A stretch of DNA of 64,000 bases from Hymenobacter psoromatis (GTDB lineage Bacteria; Bacteroidota; Bacteroidia; Cytophagales; Hymenobacteraceae): NCBI RefSeq assembly GCF_020012125.1, contig NZ_JAIFAG010000001.1, forward strand, positions 930,001 through 994,000, in the 5' to 3' direction. The notes below the pieces were generated by a model, which worked only from the letters and a program-made list of their open reading frames with translations, ran no database searches and was not told the DNA's origin. Of this stretch, positions 27,638 to 36,170 are shown one piece after another (position 1 is the stretch's first letter; each line of letters begins with the position of its first letter). The translations under genes and the position numbers were made by a program.

Positions 27638-27800
27638 CGTTGCGCAGGGGGAATAGCCGGGCATCTTGCTGCGCACGAGTAGCGAATTTCACCTTTGGTC
27701 AGCATGCACCATCACACGTTCGGGGCGGCCAGTAAGAAATAAAATTTTTCAGATTCTACCCTGCACTCATCGCGCGGTTAAAACACCAGACTTCACCGTT

Positions 27801-28298
27801 TTACCGTCTTCTCAGCGTCACGAAGCTGTAGGCCAGCGCGTTCCGTTCGTCGGGCTCGTGGCGCTCGCGGGTTTCCTCGCGCCAGGTGGTGGGGGAGAGC
27901 GCGGGGAAGAAGGCATCGCCATCAGGCACGGTGGTGTGCACTTCGGTGAGGTGCACCATGTCGGCGGCGGGCAGCGCCTGGCGGTAGATTTCGCCGCCGC
28001 CGATAACGCAGACCTCCTCGCCGCCGGGCTGGGCGGCAGCCAGGGCCAGGGCGTCGGGCAGCGAGTGGGCCAGCAGCACGCCAGGCGGTGCCGGCCAGGC
28101 GGGCGTGCTGGTTACCACAATGTTGGCCCGGCCCGGCAGCGGCCGGCCGATGCTTTCAAACGTGCGCCGGCCCATCACCACGGGGCGGCCCAGGGTGTGG
28201 GTTTTAAAGTGCTTCAAATCGGCGGGCAGGTGCCAGGGCAGTTGGCCCTGCCGGCCGATTACGCCGTCGTCGGCCGCGGCTACAATCAGAGAAACCAT
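27801..28298 (-). CDS. folA: dihydrofolate reductase
   Basis: 165 residues from the ATG at 28298. It reduces dihydrofolate to tetrahydrofolate with NADPH. Motifs: MVSLIVAAADDGVIGRQGQL with PWHLPADLKHFK (Met20 loop and catalytic acidic residue), GRPVVMGRRTFESIGRPLPG, ANIVVTS, and EVCVIGGGEIYRQALP (NADPH loop). Length and motif spacing are normal. It lies on the same strand as fmt, about 100 bp downstream of it; both belong to one-carbon folate metabolism. The 163-bp gap to the convergent gluQRS-like gene shows nothing recognisable. Confidence 0.96.
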   Translation of the reverse strand: MVSLIVAAADDGVIGRQGQLPWHLPADLKHFKTHTLGRPVVMGRRTFESIGRPLPGRANIVVTSTPAWPAPPGVLLAHSLPDALALAAAQPGGEEVCVIGGGEIYRQALPAADMVHLTEVHTTVPDGDAFFPALSPTTWREETRERHEPDERNALAYSFVTLRRR

Positions 28299-28341
28299 CT
28301 TTTCAATTAGCAATTAGCAATTATCAGTTATCAAAGAGGTT

Positions 28342-28392
28342 GGCAAATCGGCTGTCATTGCGAGCGCAGCGCGGCAATGACAGCCGATTTGC
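28342..28392. repeat. short inverted repeat (CATTGCGAGCGCA family), folA/fmt
   Basis: GCAAATCGGCTGTCATTG facing CAATGACAGCCGATTTGC, around a core CGAGCGCAGCGCGG. The inner arm of the longer family members is collapsed here, as if one arm and the spacer were deleted. Confidence 0.85.
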
Positions 28393-28402
28393 ATAAACCC
28401 TC

Positions 28403-29335
28403 TTAGCTCAAAACTAACTTATTACCCCGCAAAAACTCTTCGACCGACATTCGCTTTTTCCCTTCTATCTGCACTTCTAGTAGGTCGAGCCAGCCGCTGG
28501 GGGTCGCTACGCGCAGGTGCTGGCGGCCATCGGTGGCCCAGGTACCGGCGGGGGGGGTAGGGCTGGGCAGGGCGGCGGCGCGCAATATTTTCAGGCCCCG
28601 GCCATCGGGCAGGGCCGTGTAGGCGGCGGGGGCCGGCGCGAGGCCCCGCACCTGGTTTACCAGCTCCTGGGCGGGGCGCTGGAAGTCGAGCCGGCCGGTT
28701 TCCTTGGTCAGTTTGGGGGCGGGGCGCAGGTGGAGGGTAGGGGGCTGCGGGGTGCTGGGCGCGCGGCCCGCCGCAATGGCCGTCACCGTGCGGGCTGCCA
28801 GCACCGCGCCGGCCACCTTCAGCTTATCATATAAAGACCCAAAGTCATCAGCGGGTGCAATGACGATTTTATCCTGCAAAATGAGGTCGCCGGTATCAAT
28901 CTCGTGGCGTAGAAAGAAGCTGCTGACGCCCGTTTCCTGGTCGCCGTGCATCAGGGCCCAGTTGATGGGGGCCGCGCCGCGGTATTGCGGCAGCAGCGAG
29001 GCGTGGATATTAACCGAGCCCAGGCGCGGCATCGCCCACACGGCCTCGGGCAGCATCCGAAAAGCTACCACTACCTGCAAATCAGCAGCGTAGCGTTTTA
29101 ATTCTTCTTGGAAGACTGGGTCTTTCAAATTAGTGGGCTGCAGCACGGGCAGGCCGTGGGCCAGTGCGGCCACCTTCACGGCCGAGGCGTGCAGCTGCCG
29201 CCCGCGCCCGGCGGGCCGGTCGGGCCCGGTGACCACGGCCATCACCTCCGCCTCGGGCAGGGTGAGCAGGGTTTCGAGGGTGGGCACGGCAAAATCGGGC
29301 GTGCCCATGAAGATGAGGCGCAGGGGGGTAGGCAT
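28403..29335 (-). CDS. fmt: methionyl-tRNA formyltransferase
   Basis: 310 residues. It formylates initiator Met-tRNA with 10-formyl-THF. N-terminal hydrolase-like Rossmann domain with LIFMGTPDFAVPTLETLL, the catalytic loop VNIHASLLPQYRGAAPINWA (Asn, His and the SLLP-R-G-AAPI signature) and TGVSSFFLRHEIDTGDLI. The C-terminal OB-like domain starts near AQELVNQVRGLAPAPAAYT. Length is normal. The start is next to a GGGGTAGG copy at about 29328-29341. Confidence 0.96.
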   Translation of the reverse strand: MPTPLRLIFMGTPDFAVPTLETLLTLPEAEVMAVVTGPDRPAGRGRQLHASAVKVAALAHGLPVLQPTNLKDPVFQEELKRYAADLQVVVAFRMLPEAVWAMPRLGSVNIHASLLPQYRGAAPINWALMHGDQETGVSSFFLRHEIDTGDLILQDKIVIAPADDFGSLYDKLKVAGAVLAARTVTAIAAGRAPSTPQPPTLHLRPAPKLTKETGRLDFQRPAQELVNQVRGLAPAPAAYTALPDGRGLKILRAAALPSPTPPAGTWATDGRQHLRVATPSGWLDLLEVQIEGKKRMSVEEFLRGNKLVLS

Positions 29336-29353
29336 GGGGTAGGATAGAACAAC

Positions 29354-29446
29354 GTAGAGACGCGACCCTTCGCGTCTCTTGGTGCAGAAAAGAGATTGGC
29401 CGCTAGGACAAACAACGCCGAGAGACGTGAAGGGTCGCGTCTCTAC
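29354..29446. repeat. inverted repeat (GTAGAGACGCGACCCTTCGCG family), fmt/namZ
   Basis: 26-bp arms: GTAGAGACGCGACCCTTCGC with GTCTCT (29354-29379) and AGAGACGTGAAGGGTCGCGT with CTCTAC (29421-29446), one mismatch. A third repeat family. The TAG stop of the DUF1343 gene (29443-29445, minus) lies in the right arm. Confidence 0.88.
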
Positions 29447-30657
29447 TTATCTGGATACAACAAATACTTCTTGCGCAAGGCTTTATACTCGCCCAGCCGC
29501 GGCTCCCAGCTGGCGCGGATACTGGCCTCGGAGCGACCCGCGATAACCTGGGCCCGCAGGGAGTCGGTGCCGGCCAGCTGCTCGAAATACTTCGTGAAAA
29601 AGTGTGGCTTGTCGGCGCTTTGCTGGTAAAAATCAAGCAGATAGCGCAGCGTGAAAAACTCGCTGGGCGCGCCGGGCGCGGGCTGGCGCAGGTCGAGGCC
29701 GTAGCAGCGCTGGCCGTTGAGGGGGGGGGTAGGGGAGCCGGCGTTGGGCTGGGGCGTAAACTGATAAGGCCGCGCCGCTGGCTGGCTGGGCGCGCCGATT
29801 ACCTCAAACGGCTGGTCGGTGCCGCGCCCCACGCTCACATTAGTACCCTCAAATAAACAAATGCTCGGGTACAGCGCTACGGCCCGCGCCGTGGGCAGGT
29901 TGGGCGAGGGCCGCACCGGCAGGGGGTAGGGCGTGGCGTGGGTGTAGCCGCCCGCCACGGGCACCACCGTGAGGCGGCACTGCCGACCGCCAGCCAGCCA
30001 CTTTTCGCCATTCAGCATCCGGGCCAGCTCGCCCACCGTGAGGCCGTGGCAGATGGGTAGCGGGTCGAGCCCCACGAACGAGCGATGCTGGGCTTCCAGC
30101 ACCGGGCCGTCCACTACCGCGCCGTTGGGGTTGGGCCGGTCCAGCACGATGACCGGCTTACCCTGCTCGGCGGCGGCCTCCAGTACGTAGTGCAGGGTGC
30201 TGATGAACGTGTAGAACCGCACGCCAACATCTTGGATATCAAACACCAGCACGTCCACATTGGCCAGCATGTCGGGGGTAGGCTTCTTGGTTTTACCGTA
30301 GAGCGACAGCACCGGCGCACCAGTGCGGGCATCGCGCCCGTTGGCAATGGTGGCCCCGTCGGCGGCCTCGCCCCGGAAACCGTGCTCGGGCGCAAAAATG
30401 GCGGTCAGGTTGACGCCCAGCGCCTTCAGCGTGTCGGCCACGTAAGTGCGGCCCACGCGGGAAGTCTGGTTCACGACCAGGCCCACGCGCTGGCCCCGCA
30501 GCAGCGGCAGGTAGCGCGGTAGCTGCGCGGCACCCACTAGGGGAGATTTGGAATTTGACAGGAGGAATGAAGAATTAGCAGCTAGTAATTCTTTGTTATT
30601 TATGCCTGATTCCAAATTAGTCAATAGCCCCGCCGCTAATAAAAACCATCTCGTCAT
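29443..30657 (-). CDS. exo-beta-N-acetylmuramidase-type protein (DUF1343 / NamZ family)
   Basis: 404 residues with a hydrophobic N-terminus (MTRWFLLAAGLLTNLES). DUF1343 signatures: RGQRVGLVVNQTSRVGR, AIFAPEHGFRGEAADG, VLSLYGKTKKPTPDML, DVLVFDIQDVGVRFYTFIST, VLDRPNPNGAVVDGPVLE and FEGTNVSVGRGTDQPFEVIG. This family includes NamZ, an exo-lytic muramidase that removes terminal MurNAc from peptidoglycan fragments, so a periplasmic wall-recycling role is likely. The stop codon is supplied by the inverted repeat at 29354-29446. Confidence 0.9.
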   Translation of the reverse strand: MTRWFLLAAGLLTNLESGINNKELLAANSSFLLSNSKSPLVGAAQLPRYLPLLRGQRVGLVVNQTSRVGRTYVADTLKALGVNLTAIFAPEHGFRGEAADGATIANGRDARTGAPVLSLYGKTKKPTPDMLANVDVLVFDIQDVGVRFYTFISTLHYVLEAAAEQGKPVIVLDRPNPNGAVVDGPVLEAQHRSFVGLDPLPICHGLTVGELARMLNGEKWLAGGRQCRLTVVPVAGGYTHATPYPLPVRPSPNLPTARAVALYPSICLFEGTNVSVGRGTDQPFEVIGAPSQPAARPYQFTPQPNAGSPTPPLNGQRCYGLDLRQPAPGAPSEFFTLRYLLDFYQQSADKPHFFTKYFEQLAGTDSLRAQVIAGRSEASIRASWEPRLGEYKALRKKYLLYPDK

Positions 30658-30739
30658 GGCTCAAAAGTAGCCTGCTGCGTAAGAAACGCGCCCTACCCCC
30701 CGCCCGACGCCCGGCGCGGCCGTAGCTTTACGCCCACTC

Positions 30740-31954
30740 GTGAACACCGCCCGCTACATATCGCGCCGCATGGATGGGGCCGACACCGGCTCCTTTACCC
30801 ACTCCGTTACGCGCATCGCTACCGTTAGCATTGCCCTGGGCATTGCCGTGATGATAGTCTCGTTTTCGATTTTACACGGCTTTCGGGAGCAAATTCAGCA
30901 AAAGATATTCTCCTTCGGGGCGCACTTGCAGCTCTCGCGCTACGATACCAACAACTCGCTCGAAGTGGCCCCCATTTCCGAGCCCGAGCTGCGGCGCGTG
31001 CTGGCCCGCTACCCCCAAGTGGCTTCGGTGCAACCCTTTGCCCGCAAAACGGCCATCATCAAAACCCCCGACGAGGTGCTGGGCGTGGTGCTCAAGGGCG
31101 TGAGCGAGCGGCACGGCCTCAGCGCCATGCGCCAGAATATGGTGGCCGGCCGGTTCATCACCTTCGCCGACTCGGCGGCCAGCGACGACATCGTGATTTC
31201 GCGCAAAATCGCCGATAAGCTGCGTTTAAGCGTGGGTAGCCCGGCGGTATTCTACTTTATTCAGCAGCCGCCGCGGGTGCGTAAGTTTCGGGTAGCGGGC
31301 ATTTATCAGACCGGCCTCGATGAGTTTGATGAGGTGTACGTGCTCGGCGATTTGCGCCAGGTGCAGGAGCTGAACGCCTGGCCCGACTCCCTGGTGGGCG
31401 GCCTCGAAGTGCGCCTGCGCGACTTCAGCGCCCTCAACCACACCTTCGACCAGTTTTATGAGCAGCTGCCCTACGAGGTGCGTATCGAGAAGATAACCGA
31501 CCAGTACCAGCAGCTGTTCGACTGGCTGGGCCTGCTCAACCGCAACGTTATTATCTTCCTGATTCTGATAATCTTCGTGGCCACGTTCAACATGGTGGCC
31601 ACCATTTTCATCATGATTTTGGAGCGCACCAAGATGATTGGCATTCTGAAAGCTATTGGGGCGACCGACAACCAGATTCGGGAGATGTTTTTTTTCCGGG
31701 GCCTGGCTATCACGGTGCGGGGGCTGATTATCGGCAACGTGTTCGCGCTGGCCTTCTGCTGGTTGCAGTATCACTTTCGCATCATCCCCCTCGACCCCGA
31801 AAACTACTACATGGACCGCGTACCCATTGCCTGGGACCTTGGCGTACTGCTGCTGCTCAACGCCGCCACCCTGGGCGCGTCCATCTTGTCGGTAGTGATT
31901 CCTACCTACCTGATTGCCCGCATCAAGCCGATGGTCGCCATCCGGTTCGATTAG
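30740..31954 (+). CDS. FtsX-like/LolE-type ABC transporter permease
   Basis: 404 residues from a GTG start. One transmembrane helix near residues 25-50 (RIATVSIALGIAVMIVSFSI), then a periplasmic MacB-PCD-like domain of about 210 residues, then three membrane helices (NVIIFLILIIFVATFNMVAT; GLAITVRGLIIGNVFALAFC; LGVLLLLNAATLGASILSVV). The cytoplasmic coupling segment LERTKMIGILKAIGATDNQI is typical of LolC/LolE and FtsX permeases. The ATPase partner is not adjacent. A lipoprotein-release or efflux role is inferred from the family. Confidence 0.88.
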   Translation: MNTARYISRRMDGADTGSFTHSVTRIATVSIALGIAVMIVSFSILHGFREQIQQKIFSFGAHLQLSRYDTNNSLEVAPISEPELRRVLARYPQVASVQPFARKTAIIKTPDEVLGVVLKGVSERHGLSAMRQNMVAGRFITFADSAASDDIVISRKIADKLRLSVGSPAVFYFIQQPPRVRKFRVAGIYQTGLDEFDEVYVLGDLRQVQELNAWPDSLVGGLEVRLRDFSALNHTFDQFYEQLPYEVRIEKITDQYQQLFDWLGLLNRNVIIFLILIIFVATFNMVATIFIMILERTKMIGILKAIGATDNQIREMFFFRGLAITVRGLIIGNVFALAFCWLQYHFRIIPLDPENYYMDRVPIAWDLGVLLLLNAATLGASILSVVIPTYLIARIKPMVAIRFD

Positions 31955-32301
31955 GGGGTAGGGCAGAAAAATAGAAGTTAAAAATTAGGAGTTAAAAGTT
32001 AAGGTCTTACGCAAAAGCCGGTTGGCATTGCGAACCCGCGAAGCAATTGCATCCAACCATCGTCGTTAGGAGCAGTGGGCGAATGTGCTTGTCGCGTTAC
32101 GTTCGCAGTGAAAAAAACTTTTACGCAAGCTCTAAACGCTTAATTCTTAACCCTTAACTCCGAACTTTTTGCCCGGTATTAGGTGGAGTACGGTTAAAAC
32201 CGTAATTTTGCGGGCTGAATGAGGCCCTTCATTCTTTTAAGCGCGATGCAACCAACTTCCCGCCTCGCCGCCTCCTGACGCTATAACAACCTCTCTTTTT
32301 C
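31955..32301. other. gene-free interval with decayed repeats
   Basis: 347 bp without a convincing gene. It holds a GGGGTAGGG copy right after the permease stop, AT-rich GTTAAAAGTTAAGG words like those at 5643 and 10706, and a strongly decayed inverted repeat at about 32006-32125 (GGCATTGCGAACCCGCGAAGC ... CGTTCGCAGTGAAAAAAAC). A -7 box for the next gene is at 32203-32210. Confidence 0.6.
32203..32210 (+). promoter_or_regulatory. Bacteroidota -7 box for the Kelch/DUF4270 pair
   Basis: TAATTTTG matches TAnnTTTG exactly, about 92 bp before the Kelch gene ATG. No -33 box at the preferred distance was found. Confidence 0.45.
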
Positions 32302-33426
32302 ATGAAAAACCTCGTTCTACGAGCAAGCCGGCTGGTGCTGGCACTAACGCTACTAGGCAGCCTGGGCTTGGCCAGCTGCCACAAAGACGATACCACCACT
32401 ACGCTGGGCAACTGGACGCAAGCCAGCACTTTCGCTGGCTCTCAGCGCAGCAACGCCGTCAGCTTTGTCATCAATAACGTGGCTTACGTGGGCACCGGTA
32501 TTGATATGAATGCTAAGAAGTACAATGATTTCTACTCCCTGGACCCTGCTGCCGGTGGCTGGAACAAGGTGACTCCGATGCCCGCTGCCGCCGGCGTGCG
32601 CTACAATGCCGTGGCCTTCTCGGCCGCCGGCAAGGGGTATGTGGGTACGGGCTACGACGGCACGAACCCGCTGAGCGACTTCTGGCAATTCGACCCGGCC
32701 GTAAATACTATCACGCCCACCGTCACGGGCACGGCCCCGAACACGGTGACGACGAATGTGACCACGGTTGGTAGCTGGACGCGAGTAGCTGACTTCCCGA
32801 CCCCGAACGGCTCGGGTCGCTACGGCGCGGTGGCCGCCAGCATCAACGATATGGGCTACGTGGGCACGGGCTACGACGGCAACAACGAGAACGATTTCTA
32901 TAAGTACGACCCTACCCAAAATACCTGGACGGGGTTAACTGCTGGGTTCCCCGGTACAAAGCGCATTGGGGCCGTAGCCTTCGTTATTAACGGCCAGATG
33001 TACATGGGCACGGGCATTAACAATAACCTCTACAGCCCCGATTTCTGGTCGTACAACCCGGCCGGTAATGGCGGTGCTGGCAAGTGGTCTCAGCTGAATA
33101 ACCTGCAAAACATTAGTAACTCGACCACTTCGTATGATTACAGCGCCGTGGCCCGCGCCTACGCTTCCTCGTTCGTAATTGGAAACTTGGGCTACGTGAC
33201 GTTGGGTAGCAATAGCGCCGTGCGCACCGATTGCTACGCCTACGACCCTACTATGGATATCTGGACGGTAACCAACCCCTTCACCTTCACGGGTGGTGGC
33301 GGCGTCGGGCGCAACTCGGCCGTGTCGTTTGGCATTGGTAATTATGGCTACGTGGGTACGGGTGGTAGCGGTAGCTCTCGCTTCGATGATTTCTGGAAAT
33401 TTGACCCCAGTGCAGCACAGCAGTAA
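32302..33426 (+). CDS. Kelch-repeat lipoprotein
   Basis: 374 residues. The signal peptide ends in a lipobox (LGSLGLASCHKDD, Cys about residue 26). The rest is a Kelch beta-propeller: the motif AVSFVINNVAYVGTGID, AVAFSAAGKGYVGTGYDG, AVAASINDMGYVGTGYDG, AVAFVINGQMYMGTGINN and AVSFGIGNYGYVGTGGSG repeats about every 50-70 residues, each followed by DFYSLDP/DFWQFDP-type strands. It is a surface or periplasmic binding protein of unknown ligand. The 3' end overlaps or abuts the DUF4270 gene, so the two are translationally linked. Confidence 0.88.
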   Translation: MKNLVLRASRLVLALTLLGSLGLASCHKDDTTTTLGNWTQASTFAGSQRSNAVSFVINNVAYVGTGIDMNAKKYNDFYSLDPAAGGWNKVTPMPAAAGVRYNAVAFSAAGKGYVGTGYDGTNPLSDFWQFDPAVNTITPTVTGTAPNTVTTNVTTVGSWTRVADFPTPNGSGRYGAVAASINDMGYVGTGYDGNNENDFYKYDPTQNTWTGLTAGFPGTKRIGAVAFVINGQMYMGTGINNNLYSPDFWSYNPAGNGGAGKWSQLNNLQNISNSTTSYDYSAVARAYASSFVIGNLGYVTLGSNSAVRTDCYAYDPTMDIWTVTNPFTFTGGGGVGRNSAVSFGIGNYGYVGTGGSGSSRFDDFWKFDPSAAQQ

Positions 33427-34795
33427 GGTGCCGGCCGGTTCCGGCCGGCCGCGCCCCTGGCTTCGCCTGCCCTACGCGCTACTACTGGTGCTGGGGCTGC
33501 TGGCCGTGGGCTGTAAAAAGGATGTGTCCAGCATTGGCGTGGGCCTGCCTGACGCCCAGACTAACACAGGGGCGTACCTAATTGATACGTTGACGATTCG
33601 CGCTTCCACCGTGCTGCGCGACTCGGTGGTAACGTCGGGCTCGGACTACCTGCTGGTAGGCCGCTACTCCGACCCCCTACTGGGCACGCTCACAGCTAAG
33701 AGCTTTTTCCGGCTGGGCCTGATGGGTGCCTTTCAGCCCGACCCGACCTTCGTGTACGACTCGCTCACGCTGACGCTTAAGCCGGATACTTACCGCTACG
33801 GCGATACGACCAAGACGCAGACGCTGTTTGAGGTGCACCGGCTTATTGACCAGCTTTCGGACATCAAGCCGCTGTTTGCCGCGCCCCGGTTCACACCCGT
33901 CAACTACGACTCTACCACGCTGCTCAATAAAGGGGCAGCCCCCGTGCGCCGCGCCCGGCCAAACGCGGATATCATACGCCTGCCCTTGAATGATGATTTT
34001 GGCCGCGACCTGTTGGCCAAAGCGCAGGCTGGCCAGTTGGCTACCCAGGATGCCTTCGTGGCCTACCTGCCGGGCCTGGTGCTAACGACCGCTGCCGCCG
34101 ACAACGCGGCCATTGTGCGCATGAGCGCTTCGGCCGCTGGGTCGGCGATGATTCTGTACTACCATGACCCCACCAACCCGACCGCCGTGCTTAGCACCTC
34201 GTTTACCCCGGCGGCTCGGCACTTCTATCAGATAAAAGCTAACCGGAGTACTGCCGGTACGCCCAACCTACCCAAGTTATCGCTGCAAGGCATTAGCTCG
34301 ACGCTTACTGGTGAGCAAACGTTCGTGGAAGGCGCGCTGGGGCTGCAAACCCGCCTGGAGTTTCCATATCTGACTGATGTGCAGCAGTTTGGTCAGAATA
34401 TTACGGTTACCAGCGCGACGGCCCTCACCGCCCTCGTTCCCCCAGGTAGCATCACTCCCTTCGCCCCGCTGCCGCCTAACCTGACAATTTATTTCACCGA
34501 CGCCAGTAATCATCCTATAAATATTTACCTGAATTCAGGAATCGATGCCACTGGGAAGCAAGTGGTTGGCGTACCCTCCTTAACGGGTATTTCGGCCCAG
34601 ACCAACATCGAGCAAAGCGTTTATTCCTGGCCGATGGCTGCCTATTGCCAGGCCGTTATCAACCGCAACATCCCGAACAATGGGTTATTGCTGTCGTCGG
34701 TCACATCAACGTTACCCAACCGGGTAGTGCTCGGTGGCCCGCGCAATACCCAGAATAAGCTAAAGCTGCGGCTGTACTTTATCACAGCTAATTAA
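33410..34795 (+). CDS. DUF4270 lipoprotein
   Basis: 461 residues if the GTG at 33410 is used; GTG 33428, just past the Kelch stop, is equally possible, and an ATG lies at 33386. The lipobox is LLVLGLLAVGCKKD. The domain begins SSIGVGLPDAQTNTGAYLID, the usual start of DUF4270, and continues with DYLLVGRYSDPLLGTLTAKS and a C-terminal NRVVLGGPRNTQNKLKLRLY strand. DUF4270 proteins are Bacteroidota lipoproteins often found next to Kelch-type proteins; their role is not established. Confidence 0.87.
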   Translation: MQHSSKVPAGSGRPRPWLRLPYALLLVLGLLAVGCKKDVSSIGVGLPDAQTNTGAYLIDTLTIRASTVLRDSVVTSGSDYLLVGRYSDPLLGTLTAKSFFRLGLMGAFQPDPTFVYDSLTLTLKPDTYRYGDTTKTQTLFEVHRLIDQLSDIKPLFAAPRFTPVNYDSTTLLNKGAAPVRRARPNADIIRLPLNDDFGRDLLAKAQAGQLATQDAFVAYLPGLVLTTAAADNAAIVRMSASAAGSAMILYYHDPTNPTAVLSTSFTPAARHFYQIKANRSTAGTPNLPKLSLQGISSTLTGEQTFVEGALGLQTRLEFPYLTDVQQFGQNITVTSATALTALVPPGSITPFAPLPPNLTIYFTDASNHPINIYLNSGIDATGKQVVGVPSLTGISAQTNIEQSVYSWPMAAYCQAVINRNIPNNGLLLSSVTSTLPNRVVLGGPRNTQNKLKLRLYFITAN

Positions 34796-34840
34796 CGGCT
34801 TCCGGTTTTAAAATTCCTGATTTCTGGTTTTAAGTTTTCG

Positions 34841-34879
34841 AAAGCCCGGCCCTTCTGCTAAAGAAGCGCCGGGCTTTTT
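34841..34879 (+). terminator. intrinsic terminator after DUF4270 gene
   Basis: 10-bp stem AAAGCCCGGC with GCCGGGCTTT, followed by T5. Confidence 0.85.
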
Positions 34880-34955
34880 GTTGCGCTATAAAATCAGCAA
34901 TCGGAGGAAATAAGAACGGGAGAAACTAGGAGCTCGCTAAAGTAGTTAAAGGCGC

Positions 34956-35669
34956 GTGTCCAACCTGTTGCCCTCTACCACCGCCCGCCCCGACCTGCTG
35001 CGCGTTTCCTACGACGATTACCGCGCTTTACCCGCCATCGCCAATTCCGACCTCTCGCGCCTGCGCGATGCCCTCGAAGGCCGTCCGCCGCGCCTCGATT
35101 CGGGCTCGGGCGCGCTGAGTTTCGGTACGGCCTTTCACACCGCCCTGTTGGAGCCGGCCGACTACCAGCCCGGCCAGCCCGGCCTCAACGACACGCTCAT
35201 CTGGTGGCTGGTGGAGGGGGTAAAGCTGAACCAGGAGTTAAGCCGCCTGCTCGACCAGGGCCACCCCGAGCGCAGTGCTATCTTCACCGAGCCCACTACC
35301 GGTACGCTCTGTAAGCTGCGTGCCGACCTCGTGCTCGACCAGTCCGACCAGCCCTACACCGTCGTGGACTTCAAGACGACAATGGCCCGCGACGCCGACC
35401 ACTTCCGGCTGCAATGCAGCTACTATGACTACGACCGCCAGGCCGCCTTCTACCTCGATGCCCTGCGCGCCGAGCGCTTCCTGCTGGTAGGCGTGCAGAA
35501 GGTAGAGCCCTTTGGTGTATTCCCACTCGAAGTGCCCGCCGATATGCTGGCCGAAGGTCGCCGCAAGTACATGCACCTGTTAAAATTGTTGCGCGCTCCC
35601 GCCACGGCCCCCGCCTACCGAGCCGAGGCCGTGCGGGCCGCTGCCACCGCGCTGGGCCACGGCGCGTAG
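34956..35669 (+). CDS. PD-(D/E)XK nuclease-like protein (exodeoxyribonuclease VIII/RecE-type)
   Basis: 237 residues from a GTG start. N-terminal YDDYRALPAIANSDLSRLRD and GALSFGTAFHTALLEP are the conserved entry of RecE/PDDEXK_12-type domains. The catalytic core is LCKLRADLVLDQ (D), YTVVDFKTTMARD (D-x-K), then YDYDRQAAFYLDALRAERFL with the motif IV Gln. It may process DNA ends or be a domesticated phage-type exonuclease. No RecT or phage gene is nearby. It stands alone upstream of the ABM gene. Confidence 0.82.
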   Translation: MSNLLPSTTARPDLLRVSYDDYRALPAIANSDLSRLRDALEGRPPRLDSGSGALSFGTAFHTALLEPADYQPGQPGLNDTLIWWLVEGVKLNQELSRLLDQGHPERSAIFTEPTTGTLCKLRADLVLDQSDQPYTVVDFKTTMARDADHFRLQCSYYDYDRQAAFYLDALRAERFLLVGVQKVEPFGVFPLEVPADMLAEGRRKYMHLLKLLRAPATAPAYRAEAVRAAATALGHGA

Positions 35670-35795
35670 CCGTAGCTTAGGCCCGATAATAAATAAGCTA
35701 AACAATTAGCTGGGCTGGAAGTAGTTGGGGCAACCTACTGGTTGTGCTGCCCGTCGCCGCGGGCCAGGCGACTCTTTCATCTTTTTATTTCCCAC

Positions 35796-36092
35796 ATGAA
35801 TACCGTTAAAAAAGCCCTTTTGGTGCGCCTTGAAGTGAAGCCCGGTCACGAACAAACCGTAGCTGATTTTCTGGCTGGGGCCCTACCTATCGTGCAGGCC
35901 GAACCGGCTACCACTACCTGGTATGCCCTGCGGCTGGGCCCTTCTACCTTCGGTATCTTCGATACGTTTCCTGATGAGGAAGGCCGCAAGGCCCACTTGG
36001 CGGGCCAGGTAGCCGCTGCCTTGGGCACCCACGCCGACCTGTGGGCCAGCCCCCCCGCTATCGAGATGGTAGATGTACTAGCTAATAAATAG
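35796..36092 (+). CDS. antibiotic biosynthesis monooxygenase (ABM)-domain protein
   Basis: 98 residues from the ATG at 35796. Dimeric alpha/beta-barrel signature: KKALLVRLEVKPGHEQTVAD, TTTWYALRLGPSTFGIFDTF and EEGRKAHLAGQVAAALG. This fold includes quinol monooxygenases and small stress proteins. No catalytic residues can be fixed from sequence alone. A terminator follows at 36127-36166. Confidence 0.85.
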   Translation: MNTVKKALLVRLEVKPGHEQTVADFLAGALPIVQAEPATTTWYALRLGPSTFGIFDTFPDEEGRKAHLAGQVAAALGTHADLWASPPAIEMVDVLANK

Positions 36093-36126
36093 CCGCTTAC
36101 GCCACCAGCGCTAAGCCAAGCCTGTC

Positions 36127-36166
36127 AGCCGCCCCAGTGCCCTAGCGCGTTGGGGCGGCTATTTTT
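36127..36166. terminator. bidirectional intrinsic terminator
   Basis: 10-bp stem AGCCGCCCCA with TGGGGCGGCT, T-run on the plus strand, between the ABM gene and the convergent J-domain-like gene. Confidence 0.85.
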
Positions 36167-36170
36167 CTAA

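Noticed and set aside
34956..35669. Remnant prophage (RecE-type nuclease)
   Set aside because: No RecT, integrase or phage structural gene nearby; treated as an isolated PD-(D/E)XK protein.
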